This document shows, one piece after another, positions 1-8,337 of a stretch of 64,000 nucleotides of DNA. The notes below the pieces were generated by a model, which was not told the origin of the DNA, did not search any database, and saw only the letters and a list, made by a program, of their open reading frames with translations. Each line of letters begins with the position of its first letter. Within the stretch, counting starts at the first letter, position 1. The stretch lies in contig NZ_VTRU01000001.1 of assembly GCF_008274625.1 (NCBI RefSeq), forward strand, positions 2,282,873-2,346,872, given 5' to 3'. Position numbers and translations under genes: made by a program. This DNA comes from Chryseobacterium panacisoli. Lineage in GTDB: Bacteria > Bacteroidota > Bacteroidia > Flavobacteriales > Weeksellaceae.

Positions 1-543
1 CTTGGTAAGAACGGATGTTTCCTTACACAGACAGTAAAAGTTAAAAAAGTTGAAGATCCGGTAATCCAAACAATTGAGCTCAACAACAATACTGCTACAG
101 TAATTGTAAGCGGAGGTAAAGCTCCTTATAAATATGCCGTTGACGGAACTGCTAACTGGCAGGATTCAAATACCTTCACAGGCTTAACAAGAGGGCAGCA
201 TACTTTCTATGTAAAGGACTTCTATAACTGTACCCCAACTGAGGTAGAAATTACAGTTCCAAATCTATTAAATGCCATCACTCCTAATGGAGATAACGTA
301 AATGACTATATAGATTACAGTGAGCTTGCTTATAAAGAAAACCTAAGTTTTGTAGTTTATGACAGATATGGAAATATGGTATTTACCGGAAATAAATTCA
401 ACAACTACAGATGGGACGGAAAACACTTTGATAAGAAAATTGGAACAGGAACATACTGGTATCATATCAACTGGAATGAACCCAATAAAGAAAAGACTCC
501 AATAAAATATACAGGTTGGATTCTTGTTAAAAACAGAGAGTAA
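1..543 (+). CDS. T9SS type B sorting-domain protein, C-terminal part only
   Basis: This is the 3' end of a gene that begins before the window; the frame is open from base 1 to TAA at 541-543 (180 codons visible). The last ~85 residues are a type B T9SS sorting domain (CHU_C / gliding-motility C-terminal type): ITPNGDNVNDYIDY, then VVYDRYGNMVF, RWDGK, GTYWYHINW and the closing GWILVKNRE. Proteins with this tail are exported through the outer membrane by the type IX machinery and are surface-attached or released. The visible upstream part (VEDPVIQTIEL... KAPYKYAVDGTANWQDS) looks like one of the repeated Ig-like modules common in these large cargo proteins. It closely resembles the end of the next gene, so the two are probably tandem paralogues. 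Function unknown. Confidence 0.9.
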   Translation, partial: LGKNGCFLTQTVKVKKVEDPVIQTIELNNNTATVIVSGGKAPYKYAVDGTANWQDSNTFTGLTRGQHTFYVKDFYNCTPTEVEITVPNLLNAITPNGDNVNDYIDYSELAYKENLSFVVYDRYGNMVFTGNKFNNYRWDGKHFDKKIGTGTYWYHINWNEPNKEKTPIKYTGWILVKNRE

Positions 544-566
544 TAATTAGTTAAAACCATATTGGT

Positions 567-597
567 AAGCCACGATTTCATAATCGTGGCTTTTTTA
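567..597 (+). terminator. Intrinsic terminator
   Basis: A perfect 10-bp stem AAGCCACGAT / ATCGTGGCTT (567-576 and 583-592) with a 6-nt loop is followed by a T run. It ends the first, partial gene. Confidence 0.85.
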
Positions 598-630
598 TTA
601 CATTTTCAAGCATTTAATACTTTTTATTAT

Positions 631-638
631 TAAATTTG
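631..638 (+). promoter_or_regulatory. Bacteroidota -7 promoter element
   Basis: TAAATTTG matches the Bacteroidota -7 consensus TAnnTTTG and lies 19 bp before the ATG at 658. No convincing TTG -33 element is seen at the usual distance. Confidence 0.5.
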
Positions 639-657
639 TGATAAATACTACTGCTGA

Positions 658-3600
658 ATGAAGAAAATTCTATCTTTTTTATTTATATTTTATATTTTCA
701 CCTCTGCTTTTGCCCAATTGGACCGAGAGCATTGGTTTGCTCCGATGGTAGACAGGACCGGCGCTCCCAATCCTTATCAGAAACTGTATTTATCCACCAG
801 CAGAACAACTCCTTTCCCTGTAAATATTTATAATAATAATGTTCTGATCGGAACGGTGAATATCAGTAAAAATAATCCGCAGAAATTTGATGTATTAAGG
901 AACTATATCATTACCACCCAGCAGACGGATTTATTTACCCCTACAACCAAAGGATTATACCTTAAAGCAGAATTTCCTTTTTATGCCAACTTAAGATTCT
1001 CGGTATTCAACCATGCGGAAATCATTACTTCCAAAGGAATTCCTTCCACGGGAAAAACATTTTACGCAGCCTCCGCTCCTATCACAGTGAGCAACAATAT
1101 TCTGAATTTCATGACCAGTGTACTGGCAACTGAAGATAACACAACCGTTACTATTTCCGGATACAATCCTGCCGTTCAATTTTCTAACGGAATGACAGGA
1201 GTTACCAATCCGACAATGACTTTCACTTTAAATAAAGGGCAGTCTTACATCATTGACGGAATGGGGGATATAGCAGGAAACTTTGATGGTTTCATCGGTT
1301 CCAAAATTATCTCAAATAAACCCATCAATGTTACCAATGGAAATTTTAATGGGCAATATGCTGGTAATTTCCCTTCCAGTTCTGATATTTTAATGGATCA
1401 GGCAGTACCTGTCAACCGGCTCGGAAATGAATTTGCGCTTGTAAAAGGCAACGGACCGATTGGCGCCAATATGGAAGGCGCTGTTGTTATTGCTACGGAG
1501 GACAATACTCAGATCTTTGTCAATAATGAAATACCTCCTGTAGCGACCATCAATGCCGGGAAATATTTCGTTATTCCTGATTCCAAATATATCCTTCAGG
1601 GAAACGGACATTATAATTTATATCTAAAAACATCAAAAAATGCTTATGTCTACCAGATTCTGGCCGGAGATTCAAATTCGGGAAATGAAACGGCTACCGG
1701 AGGATTCAATTTCATTCCGGCTTTAAACTGTTATCTTCCGAAACAGATTAATGAGTTGGGTCTTATTAATGAAAACTTTGTTCATTCCAATGGTAATCCC
1801 GGAGGTATTCTGAACATCCCGACAAAACTAAATCTTATCACGGAAAGAGGAGCTGTTATCACAGTAAACGGAGCCAATCCTCCTGCGATAACGGGTCCTT
1901 ACAATATGACCGGAACTACCAACTGGGTTACTTATGGAATTCCCAATGTGACCGGGACCATTACCGTAGTTTCAAATAAAGCCATTATGGCAGGAATCAC
2001 TGCTGGAAGTGATGCCGTAGGATATGGTGGATTCTTCGCTGGTTTTCCTACGCAGCCCGTTATTTTACAATCGGGTGACGGCTGTATTCCAGGCATTGTT
2101 CTTACTGTAGACCCACTTATCTATGACACCTATCAATGGTATAGAAACGGTACACTTGTTCCGGGAGCTACAGCATCTTCAATTACCCCTACACTACCCG
2201 GATATTATACCTGTTCTGTAACAATGGGAAGCTGCGCTCCTTTAATTACTGAAAAATTTAAGGTTCTGAATTGTACAAAGCTTACCAATGCTTCCTACAA
2301 CGTTTGTACTTCACAGACGATAACACCTGCCTTCAGCAGTTCATCACAAACTCCCGTACCCGGCACGGTAGCCATTACAACAGCTCCTTCTTTGGGTACT
2401 GCAGTGATAAACCCTGTTACAGGAATCATTACTTATACTGTAACCACTCCGGGTATATCCGGAACAGATACATTCACTTATACATTCTGCGGAAATGATC
2501 CGGACTTTCCGGATTGTGAAACAATAACAGTTACCATCAATATTCAGGCTCTTACAGTAATGAACACCACATTATTTGCCTGTGATATCAACGGACAGGG
2601 AACATTCAATCTGACGACTGCCAACGTTACCAACAACTCTCCTGTTACCATTACTTACTATCCTACCCTTCTGGATGCACAGAATGAAAATGCTACAGCA
2701 TTGATCACCAATACGACAGCTTATACTGCACCCAATGGAACCATCATATACGCTGTTGTAAAAAACAATATTGGCTGTAAAAGTATTGCACAGATTACAT
2801 TATCACTTTTCAATAAAGCGATTGTTCTGGATAACTATAATGGGATTTTCTGTGATGATAATCTGGACGGAACGGTTACTCTCATCCTTTCCAATATCAC
2901 TCCTATTGTCCTTAATAATCCTAATTATTTTCCCAATGTAAGGTATTATGCAAATCTGGCAGATGCTAACGCGGGCAATAACAATACGCTTCCTAACAGC
3001 TGGAGTTATACCGCTACCACTACGATTTACATCAGAGTAGATTCTCCGGATGGCTGTGCTTCTGTGATCAAGCCTTTACAGTTCAGTATCGGGGCTAAAG
3101 TAACATTGATAACCAAAACCGTTACGGAAAGTGTCTGTGATGATGATCTGGACGGCATAAAAAGTGTGAACTTAGCTCAGTTTATTCCTCAGTTTACATT
3201 AGATCCGAATGTCACTTTCACTTTTCATGCAACCTTGGCGGATGCTCAGAATAATGTGAATGCCGTATCATCACCTGTTAATATTACAACTTCACAAACG
3301 TATTATATCCGTTTTGAAAAAAATGGGGCTTGTCCGGAAGTAGGAACTCTTAAAATCAACATTAAAGTTCCTAAAAAGTCGGATGTATTACAAGATAAAG
3401 CTATTTGCCCGAAAACCACAACCACACTGGATGCAGGACCTGGCTTTGAAAGATATTTGTGGAGCACGGGAGCTACTACACCTTCCATCAACAATGTAGC
3501 CCCTGGAAGCTATTGGGTAGAGCTTACCTTCAATGGCTGTGTCTATAAACAATATGTAAATGTTACAGAATTGCCGCTTCCTATGATTACGTCCATTGAA

Positions 3601-4056
3601 ATTGATGGAACAACAGTAAAAGTCGGAGTAAGTGGTGGTACTCCTCCCTATGAATATTCTTTGGATGGTGTCGTATGGCAGAGTTCCAATGTTTTCTACA
3701 ATGTACCAAGAGGAGCGCACAATGTATTTGTAAGAGATTCTAAAATGTGTGAAGAAGTCAAAAAACCATTTGCCATTATTAACCTGATCAACACGATTAC
3801 TCCGAATGGAGATGGATATAACGAAGGAATAGATTACTCTGCTTTAATGGCCAATGATAATCTTGTATTCAGAATCTTTGACCGGTACGGTGCGGAAGTC
3901 TTCAGAGGAACTCCGGAAAACAGGTATACCTGGGATGGAAGAATAGGCGGAAGATATGTTCCTACAGCAACCTACTGGTACTTTATCACCTGGACAGAGT
4001 ATGGTTCTTCCCTCACTGTAAAATATTCGAGCTGGCTGCTTGTAAAGCATAGATAA
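658..4056 (+). CDS. Large T9SS type B sorting-domain surface protein with IgGFc-binding-like N-terminal region
   Basis: 1132 residues. A Sec signal peptide (MKKILSFLFIFYIFTSAFA) is followed at ~25-470 by a region resembling the IgGFc-binding N-terminal domain found in flavobacterial surface proteins (REHWFAPMVDR, then LYLKAEFPF, GFIGSKIISNKPINV and MDQAVPVNRLGNEF). Next comes an Ig-like/PKD-like stretch, two or three modules with the DDNLDGT / DDDLDGIKSVNL pattern (~730-920), a SprB-repeat-like module (PPYEYSLDGVVWQSS, ~1010), and a type B sorting domain (ITPNGDGYNEGIDYS ... WDGR ... SSWLLVKHR). Expected to be exported by the type IX system and displayed on the surface. The SprB-like and DxDxDG modules suggest an adhesin or gliding-related role, but ligand and role are unknown. 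The C-terminal ~150 residues are clearly related to the preceding partial gene. Confidence 0.9.
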   Translation: MKKILSFLFIFYIFTSAFAQLDREHWFAPMVDRTGAPNPYQKLYLSTSRTTPFPVNIYNNNVLIGTVNISKNNPQKFDVLRNYIITTQQTDLFTPTTKGLYLKAEFPFYANLRFSVFNHAEIITSKGIPSTGKTFYAASAPITVSNNILNFMTSVLATEDNTTVTISGYNPAVQFSNGMTGVTNPTMTFTLNKGQSYIIDGMGDIAGNFDGFIGSKIISNKPINVTNGNFNGQYAGNFPSSSDILMDQAVPVNRLGNEFALVKGNGPIGANMEGAVVIATEDNTQIFVNNEIPPVATINAGKYFVIPDSKYILQGNGHYNLYLKTSKNAYVYQILAGDSNSGNETATGGFNFIPALNCYLPKQINELGLINENFVHSNGNPGGILNIPTKLNLITERGAVITVNGANPPAITGPYNMTGTTNWVTYGIPNVTGTITVVSNKAIMAGITAGSDAVGYGGFFAGFPTQPVILQSGDGCIPGIVLTVDPLIYDTYQWYRNGTLVPGATASSITPTLPGYYTCSVTMGSCAPLITEKFKVLNCTKLTNASYNVCTSQTITPAFSSSSQTPVPGTVAITTAPSLGTAVINPVTGIITYTVTTPGISGTDTFTYTFCGNDPDFPDCETITVTINIQALTVMNTTLFACDINGQGTFNLTTANVTNNSPVTITYYPTLLDAQNENATALITNTTAYTAPNGTIIYAVVKNNIGCKSIAQITLSLFNKAIVLDNYNGIFCDDNLDGTVTLILSNITPIVLNNPNYFPNVRYYANLADANAGNNNTLPNSWSYTATTTIYIRVDSPDGCASVIKPLQFSIGAKVTLITKTVTESVCDDDLDGIKSVNLAQFIPQFTLDPNVTFTFHATLADAQNNVNAVSSPVNITTSQTYYIRFEKNGACPEVGTLKINIKVPKKSDVLQDKAICPKTTTTLDAGPGFERYLWSTGATTPSINNVAPGSYWVELTFNGCVYKQYVNVTELPLPMITSIEIDGTTVKVGVSGGTPPYEYSLDGVVWQSSNVFYNVPRGAHNVFVRDSKMCEEVKKPFAIINLINTITPNGDGYNEGIDYSALMANDNLVFRIFDRYGAEVFRGTPENRYTWDGRIGGRYVPTATYWYFITWTEYGSSLTVKYSSWLLVKHR

Positions 4057-4061
4057 AAAAG

Positions 4062-4118
4062 GAAGCCGGAAGAAAGTACCGCTTAAGATTCAGCCTTCTT
4101 TCTTCCGGCTTCTTTACT
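4062..4118 (+). terminator. Strong intrinsic terminator
   Basis: A perfect 15-bp stem (4062-4076 pairs with 4098-4112) and a T-rich tail follow the large T9SS gene directly. Confidence 0.85.
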
Positions 4119-4153
4119 TATATACACTCTTTTTTAAGGCAACTGTAAATTTC

Positions 4154-4199
4154 TAACAGTCCTTAACAGTTTAATGTTAAAGTTTAATATAACTTTAAC
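4154..4199 (+). promoter_or_regulatory. Operator candidate: 10-bp-phased TAACAGT repeat plus 9-bp inverted repeat
   Basis: Two direct copies of TAACAGT start at 4154 and 4164, one helical turn apart. They are followed by a perfect inverted repeat GTTAAAGTT-6 nt-AACTTTAAC at 4176-4199. All lie upstream of the -7 element of the next gene, so a regulator binding site is likely; which regulator is unknown. Confidence 0.45.
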
Positions 4200-4242
4200 C
4201 ACTATTCTTCATCTAACTAGACAAAATTGCTTTATTTCTATG

Positions 4243-4250
4243 TAATTTTG
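4243..4250 (+). promoter_or_regulatory. Bacteroidota -7 promoter element
   Basis: TAATTTTG fits TAnnTTTG and is centred about 12 bp before the ATG at 4259. The operator candidate lies immediately upstream. Confidence 0.5.
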
Positions 4251-4258
4251 CGCATTAT

Positions 4259-5053
4259 ATGAAGAAACTGTTTACTCTACTGCTATTGGTTTTTCTGGCA
4301 AAAATTAATGCTCAAATGTATTCCGGAGAGGTATTTCTGAGAGACAACTCTATTTTATATCTCAATCAGGTATATGTCACAAATCTAAATACCCAGAAAA
4401 CCGTTCTTACGGACTATAATGGTAATTTTAATATCCCTGCCAATGCCGGAGATGTGATCCGGTTTACGTCTATTGTTACCGAAAGAAAAGACATCAAGCT
4501 AACCCCTCAATCAATGGTACAAAAAAATCTGGTTGAGCTTAAAATTGCATACTATGAAATCCAGGAAATTGTTCTCAGCAGGTTCAAACCTACCGGAAAC
4601 CTTCGGTATGATGTTAATTCTCTAAGAAAAGAAGATAAAGCATATGCGCTTAAGAAAGTAATCGGTCTTCCGGAACCAAAAGGTGACGGAACTCCTCCTG
4701 AACTTCCTGTTGCCGGATTGCGAGATGGCGGGCTTACCTTCAGCCTCGAAAGCATTTATGATATTCTTTCCGGTGAGAGAAAGAAGAAGCAGCGTTATCA
4801 GGCATACGAAAGAATGAACAGCTCCGTTGCGCAGATCAAAAACTATCTTGGGAAAGATTATTTTACAAGGTTTAAAATTCCTGAGAATTTAATTGATAAC
4901 TTCCTTCAATTCGTATATACTTCTGAAAACATTCAGGCTTATGTACTGGCCGGAAACTTTGAAGCCGTAAAGATTCCTATTGAAAAATATCTGCCGATCT
5001 ATCAGAAGAGACTTAGAAGCTCACACCTTCAGGAGGTTGTAAGCAATAATTAG
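4259..5053 (+). CDS. Exported carboxypeptidase-regulatory-like domain protein
   Basis: 264 residues. A signal peptide (MKKLFTLLLLVFLAKINA, then Q) leads into a ~75-residue carboxypeptidase-regulatory-like beta-sandwich (SGEVFLRDNSILYLNQVYVTN ... VLTDYNGNFNIPANAGDVIRFTS), the same fold that heads many SusC proteins. The rest is a predicted alpha-helical region with no recognised catalytic motif. A family of such exported proteins is widespread in Flavobacteriia, usually annotated as hypothetical. Probably periplasmic or cell-envelope associated. It stands alone between two terminators, with its own promoter and a striking inverted repeat upstream. No function is proposed. Confidence 0.85.
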   Translation: MKKLFTLLLLVFLAKINAQMYSGEVFLRDNSILYLNQVYVTNLNTQKTVLTDYNGNFNIPANAGDVIRFTSIVTERKDIKLTPQSMVQKNLVELKIAYYEIQEIVLSRFKPTGNLRYDVNSLRKEDKAYALKKVIGLPEPKGDGTPPELPVAGLRDGGLTFSLESIYDILSGERKKKQRYQAYERMNSSVAQIKNYLGKDYFTRFKIPENLIDNFLQFVYTSENIQAYVLAGNFEAVKIPIEKYLPIYQKRLRSSHLQEVVSNN

Positions 5054-5075
5054 AGAAATAATTCCGATCTATATA

Positions 5076-5110
5076 AATAATCCATGCCTTTCACATGGAT
5101 TATTTTTTTT
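5076..5110 (+). terminator. Intrinsic terminator
   Basis: A perfect 11-bp stem AATAATCCATG / CATGGATTATT (5076-5086 and 5094-5104) runs into a T tract. Confidence 0.85.
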
Positions 5111-5336
5111 GAAATAAACAGGAATCCCGTGATATACACCTTCCACATTACAGCTGATACAGATTATTCAACTTTTATTGCATATCATTCTTCAATATTC
5201 AAAAATATGTTTAATTTTATCTCACAAGCGAGTGTTTAAAATAAAAACACTTGTATTCCGTTATCCAAATAAAAACTAACCGACCCAAAACGCAAATTAA
5301 GAGAAAAGCACCTATTTTTTAACTTAATATTAATTA

Positions 5337-6101
5337 ATGAAACAAGTACTTTTACTTCTTTGTTGTATGTTTTTCTTTACTATGTCTGCTCAAAAAAAAG
5401 GGAAAGACTATAGTAATATTCTGAAAAGTAAAAATATCTACGAAATCAATGCCTTCTTAAGAGATGCCCATCCTGATGACCCCAGAAGATCTGTTCTGAA
5501 ACCAAGGGTAATGGATATGATGAAAGAATACATCAAAAATGCCCATCCGGCCGATCAGAAAGTAAAAGATATGCAGGAAATGCTTGCCATGCTGAGGAGA
5601 AGGCCTTCCACAAAGATTACCTTTGATGAAATGAATGCAATCATCAAACAGAAACAAATTGCAAAATACAAGGCCGAATTGGCCGCAAAACAGCCTACCA
5701 CCGTTTATACTCCGAGCACTGCACAGAATACATTTGTTGTAAATGCTTCAGCCAATACAGCAATTCCCAATGCAGAAGCAGAAGAATTCAATATGCTTAT
5801 GGCAGTATCTCCGGTAGAGCACAAAAATAAAACGGTAAAAATCCTCAACTCTTTGTTTGATAATGATCCCAATTCTAAAGAATGTATAGTTCTGATTCAA
5901 AATAAATCAGACTGTAATATTATTGTAAGAATGGAAGGGGTAGGTACAACCAAGTACAGACTCGCAGTACCTGCTCAGGGTGAAGGTTCAATTGTTATAG
6001 AAAAAGGCCAGTATCTTTTCACCAGCCTGGTTTGTGGTGCCCAATATGCTTCACAAAAAACAATTGAAAGACCTATTATGGTGGCTTTAGGAAGCCAGTA
6101 G
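5337..6101 (+). CDS. Exported protein of a three-copy local family (probably DUF6759)
   Basis: 254 residues with a signal peptide (MKQVLLLLCCMFFFTMSA). The N-terminal third carries two copies of a short repeat centred on FLRDAHPDDPRRSVLKP and YIKNAHPADQK. A low-complexity linker follows (~110-155). The C-terminal ~95 residues form the shared domain: VEHKNKTVKILNSLFDNDPNSKE, then NKSDCNIIVRMEG, LAVPAQGEGSIVIEKGQY and YASQKTIERPIMV. The same domain recurs in the genes at 6895 and 7603. I believe it corresponds to the family named DUF6759, but this is from memory. Two conserved cysteines (the SDCNI Cys and the LVCGA Cys) could form a disulfide. Function unknown; probably periplasmic. Confidence 0.85.
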   Translation: MKQVLLLLCCMFFFTMSAQKKGKDYSNILKSKNIYEINAFLRDAHPDDPRRSVLKPRVMDMMKEYIKNAHPADQKVKDMQEMLAMLRRRPSTKITFDEMNAIIKQKQIAKYKAELAAKQPTTVYTPSTAQNTFVVNASANTAIPNAEAEEFNMLMAVSPVEHKNKTVKILNSLFDNDPNSKECIVLIQNKSDCNIIVRMEGVGTTKYRLAVPAQGEGSIVIEKGQYLFTSLVCGAQYASQKTIERPIMVALGSQ

Positions 6102-6171
6102 CTACAATCATAAACGGATTATCACTCTGTCTTTTACCTTCAAAAGGCAGAGATTCTCCATAAATTTTTAC

Positions 6172-6179
6172 TATTTTTG
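6172..6179 (+). promoter_or_regulatory. Bacteroidota -7 promoter element upstream of trmB
   Basis: TATTTTTG matches TAnnTTTG. An in-frame TTG at 6177 lies inside this element, which argues that translation starts at the ATG at 6198. Confidence 0.55.
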
Positions 6180-6197
6180 CACTCATTTTATAACTCA

Positions 6198-6875
6198 ATG
6201 GGCAAGAATAAATTAGCAAGATTTGCAGAAAACAAAATATTACCGAATGTAATCCAACCTACAAGAGAAGATGCCTTACAAGGCTTTGAACTTAAGGGAA
6301 AATGGAGAGATAATTTCTTTAAAAATGATCATCCTATTGTACTGGAATTAGGTTGCGGAAAAGGAGAATATTCTGTAGGACTCGCAAAAACATTTCCTGA
6401 AAAAAACTTTATCGGAATTGATATTAAAGGGGCGAGATTCTGGTTTGGAGCTAAAGAAGCGGTAGATAACAACATGACTAATGTCGCTTTTTTGAGATCA
6501 CAGATCGAGCTTGTTGATCATTTTTTTGCTGAAAATGAAGTAGATGAAATCTGGATTACATTCCCTGATCCACAGATCAAATACAGAAGAACAAAACACA
6601 GATTGACTCACCCTGATTTCTTAAACCGATACAAAAAGTTTCTGAAGCCTGGCGGTATTATTCATTTAAAAACCGATTCAGAGTTTTTACACGGATATAC
6701 ACTGGGATACCTGCAGGGAGCCGGCTATGAGATCATTAGCGCTCATCATGATATCTATGGAGCACCGGAATACGACCCTAATACGGAACATCTTAGAGAT
6801 ATTAAAACCTATTATGAAGAACTTTTCTCAGCGAAAGGAAAAACAATTACTTACATTAAATTCCGTATAAGCTGA
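6198..6875 (+). CDS. trmB: tRNA (guanine-N7-)-methyltransferase
   Basis: 225 residues. TrmB methylates N7 of G46 in the variable loop of many tRNAs using S-adenosylmethionine. The SAM-binding motif is VLELGCGKGEYSVGLA (~47-62), followed by GIDIKGARFWFGAKEA. The family-specific active region is WITFPDPQIKYRRTKHRLTHP, with LKPGGIIHLKTDSEF after it. The ATG at 6198 was chosen over an in-frame TTG at 6177 because the TTG lies inside the promoter. Length and motifs are normal for a complete enzyme. It sits between two copies of the exported DUF6759-like family with no obvious functional link; the next gene starts 19 bp after its stop, so readthrough into it is likely. Confidence 0.96.
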   Translation: MGKNKLARFAENKILPNVIQPTREDALQGFELKGKWRDNFFKNDHPIVLELGCGKGEYSVGLAKTFPEKNFIGIDIKGARFWFGAKEAVDNNMTNVAFLRSQIELVDHFFAENEVDEIWITFPDPQIKYRRTKHRLTHPDFLNRYKKFLKPGGIIHLKTDSEFLHGYTLGYLQGAGYEIISAHHDIYGAPEYDPNTEHLRDIKTYYEELFSAKGKTITYIKFRIS

Positions 6876-6894
6876 TGAAGTAAAATAACAATTG

Positions 6895-7596
6895 ATGAAA
6901 AAAAAATTTTTAACTGTTTTCTTTTTATTCTTCACATTTCTGTTCCCCAACTTAATATCTGCTCAGAAGAAAGTAAGCAAAGACATCCTGAAAAGCATTG
7001 ATATTAAAGAAATTGAAGAGTACATTAAGAACACCCATCCGGACGATCCGAAGAAAAGCGTGCTGAAGCCTAAGCTTATCGCTTTAAAAAATGCAGAATG
7101 GACCAAAGGAGCCCGTACAGCCAAGCCCATGGAGGCAAGGCCTATCATCTCCGATATTCCTAAAAGTATCATGAGAAACCCTCATTCAGATGATGCTGAA
7201 GAGTTTAAAAAGCTCATCGCTGAAACCTCTGCAGAGCATAAAGAAAAAACGGTAAAACTTCTGAATGCCATGTTCAATGAAGATATTACCCGTAAGGAAG
7301 CGATGCTTTTATTTAAAAATAATTCAGACTGCAATATCATACTGCGGATTGAAGGAAAAGATTATTACAATCTTGCCGTTCCCGCTCACGGAGAAAATTT
7401 TATTGTAATCAATAAGGGTTCATATACGCTCAACAGTAATATCTGCGATATGAAGTACATCTCCCAGAAAGACATTAAAAAAAGTATATTTGTAACGATT
7501 GATAATCCGAGACCTCCTGAGTCAGAAGCAAAACCCTCCAAAAAGGATGCAGCCAAAGTAAAGGAGTCTCCGAAAAAAAGAAAAACCAAAAAGTAA
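6895..7596 (+). CDS. Exported DUF6759-like protein, second copy
   Basis: 233 residues with a signal peptide (MKKKFLTVFFLFFTFLFPNLISA). It has one copy of the N-terminal repeat (YIKNTHPDDPKKSVLKPK) and the C-terminal domain shared with the gene at 5337 (EHKEKTVKLLNAMFNEDITRKEAMLLFKNNSDCNII ... YNLAVPAHGENFIVINKGSY ... ISQKDIKKSI). It ends in a lysine-rich, probably disordered tail (KPSKKDAAKVKESPKKRKTKK region). A TTG three bases upstream could also be read as a start; the ATG is preferred. It follows trmB closely and precedes the third copy by 6 bp, so the three genes are probably cotranscribed. Function unknown. Confidence 0.85.
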   Translation: MKKKFLTVFFLFFTFLFPNLISAQKKVSKDILKSIDIKEIEEYIKNTHPDDPKKSVLKPKLIALKNAEWTKGARTAKPMEARPIISDIPKSIMRNPHSDDAEEFKKLIAETSAEHKEKTVKLLNAMFNEDITRKEAMLLFKNNSDCNIILRIEGKDYYNLAVPAHGENFIVINKGSYTLNSNICDMKYISQKDIKKSIFVTIDNPRPPESEAKPSKKDAAKVKESPKKRKTKK

Positions 7597-7602
7597 ACTA
7601 GT

Positions 7603-8043
7603 ATGAAAAAACTATTAGTTTTTGCCGGGATATCAGCGATCCTTGCCAGCTGTAATGTGAATTATGGCAGCTATCCGGGAAGAACCTCTTATCCTTCCTC
7701 TACCAGTAATTCCGGTAACAGAGCCAATACAGAAAGAGAATATAGCGAACTTTTAAAAACTTATAAACCGGAAACCGCAGATGTTCTTAATGATCTTCTT
7801 AACAATGACGATCCGAGAAATCCCAGGACCTCTATTTCAGTAGAAAACCTGTCTCCATGCAATATGGTGCTCACGGTAAGCGGCACTAATTTCTTCAAGA
7901 AAATCCCTATTGGTTCCGGAAAAGTAGGATACACAATGGTTCCTAAAAATCAAAACTACAGATTATCCGGGCTTATTTGTAATTCGACTTATCAGTCTAC
8001 AAAATTTGTCACAACCTCGTATACTATAAAGCTTTCAAACTAA
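7603..8043 (+). CDS. Lipoprotein, third member of the DUF6759-like family
   Basis: 146 residues. The signal sequence ends in a lipobox (ILASC, Cys at ~17), so it should be lipidated and membrane-anchored, unlike its two soluble paralogues. A Ser/Asn-rich linker precedes a shorter, more diverged version of the shared domain: VLNDLLNNDDPRNPR, then NLSPCNMVLTVSGTNFFKKIPIGSGKVGYTMVPKNQNYRLSGLICNSTY. The paired cysteines are retained (SPCNM and LICNS). The start ATG lies 6 bp after the previous stop, indicating one transcript. A soluble pair plus a lipid-anchored relative suggests an envelope complex, but nothing identifies its job. Confidence 0.85.
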   Translation: MKKLLVFAGISAILASCNVNYGSYPGRTSYPSSTSNSGNRANTEREYSELLKTYKPETADVLNDLLNNDDPRNPRTSISVENLSPCNMVLTVSGTNFFKKIPIGSGKVGYTMVPKNQNYRLSGLICNSTYQSTKFVTTSYTIKLSN

Positions 8044-8048
8044 CCTAT

Positions 8049-8077
8049 ACCCCGCAGCATTCTGTGGGGTTTATTTT
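8049..8077 (+). terminator. Intrinsic terminator
   Basis: A 9-bp stem with one G-U pair, ACCCCGCAG / CTGTGGGGT (8049-8057 and 8062-8070), has a 4-nt loop and a T-rich tail. It closes the trmB/DUF6759 unit. Confidence 0.8.
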
Positions 8078-8282
8078 TAATTAATATCTCCTTAAATACC
8101 CCAAAATAGTCCAAGAATTAAGCTAAGAACAATTAATAGCCCATGGACGGATATAAATCTATTGAAACCGGAGAATCATGCTATAGAGGAATACACAGAA
8201 CCGGTATATTTTCCCTAGCACAGAACCGGATTTACAACAGAATAGTCTGTTCTAAAAAAACAAATTTCTGCTATAAACAAAT

Positions 8283-8314
8283 AAAAAAACGCTGGACCGA
8301 AATCCAGCGTTTTT
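8283..8314 (-). terminator. Intrinsic terminator after rpsB (works on both strands)
   Basis: AACGCTGGA / TCCAGCGTT (about 8289-8297 and 8303-8311) is flanked by an A run on the left and a T run on the right, so it can terminate rpsB on the minus strand and readthrough from the plus strand. Confidence 0.8.
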
Positions 8315-8337
8315 CCTATATTAAAGAAAATCTTTAA

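Noticed and set aside
6177..6197. Upstream TTG start for trmB
   Set aside because: The TTG is part of the TATTTTTG promoter element; the ATG at 6198 gives the normal TrmB start.
8143..8337. 64-codon plus-strand ORF between the DUF6759-like cluster and rpsB
   Set aside because: Odd composition, no signal or domain, and it runs through the rpsB terminator hairpin.
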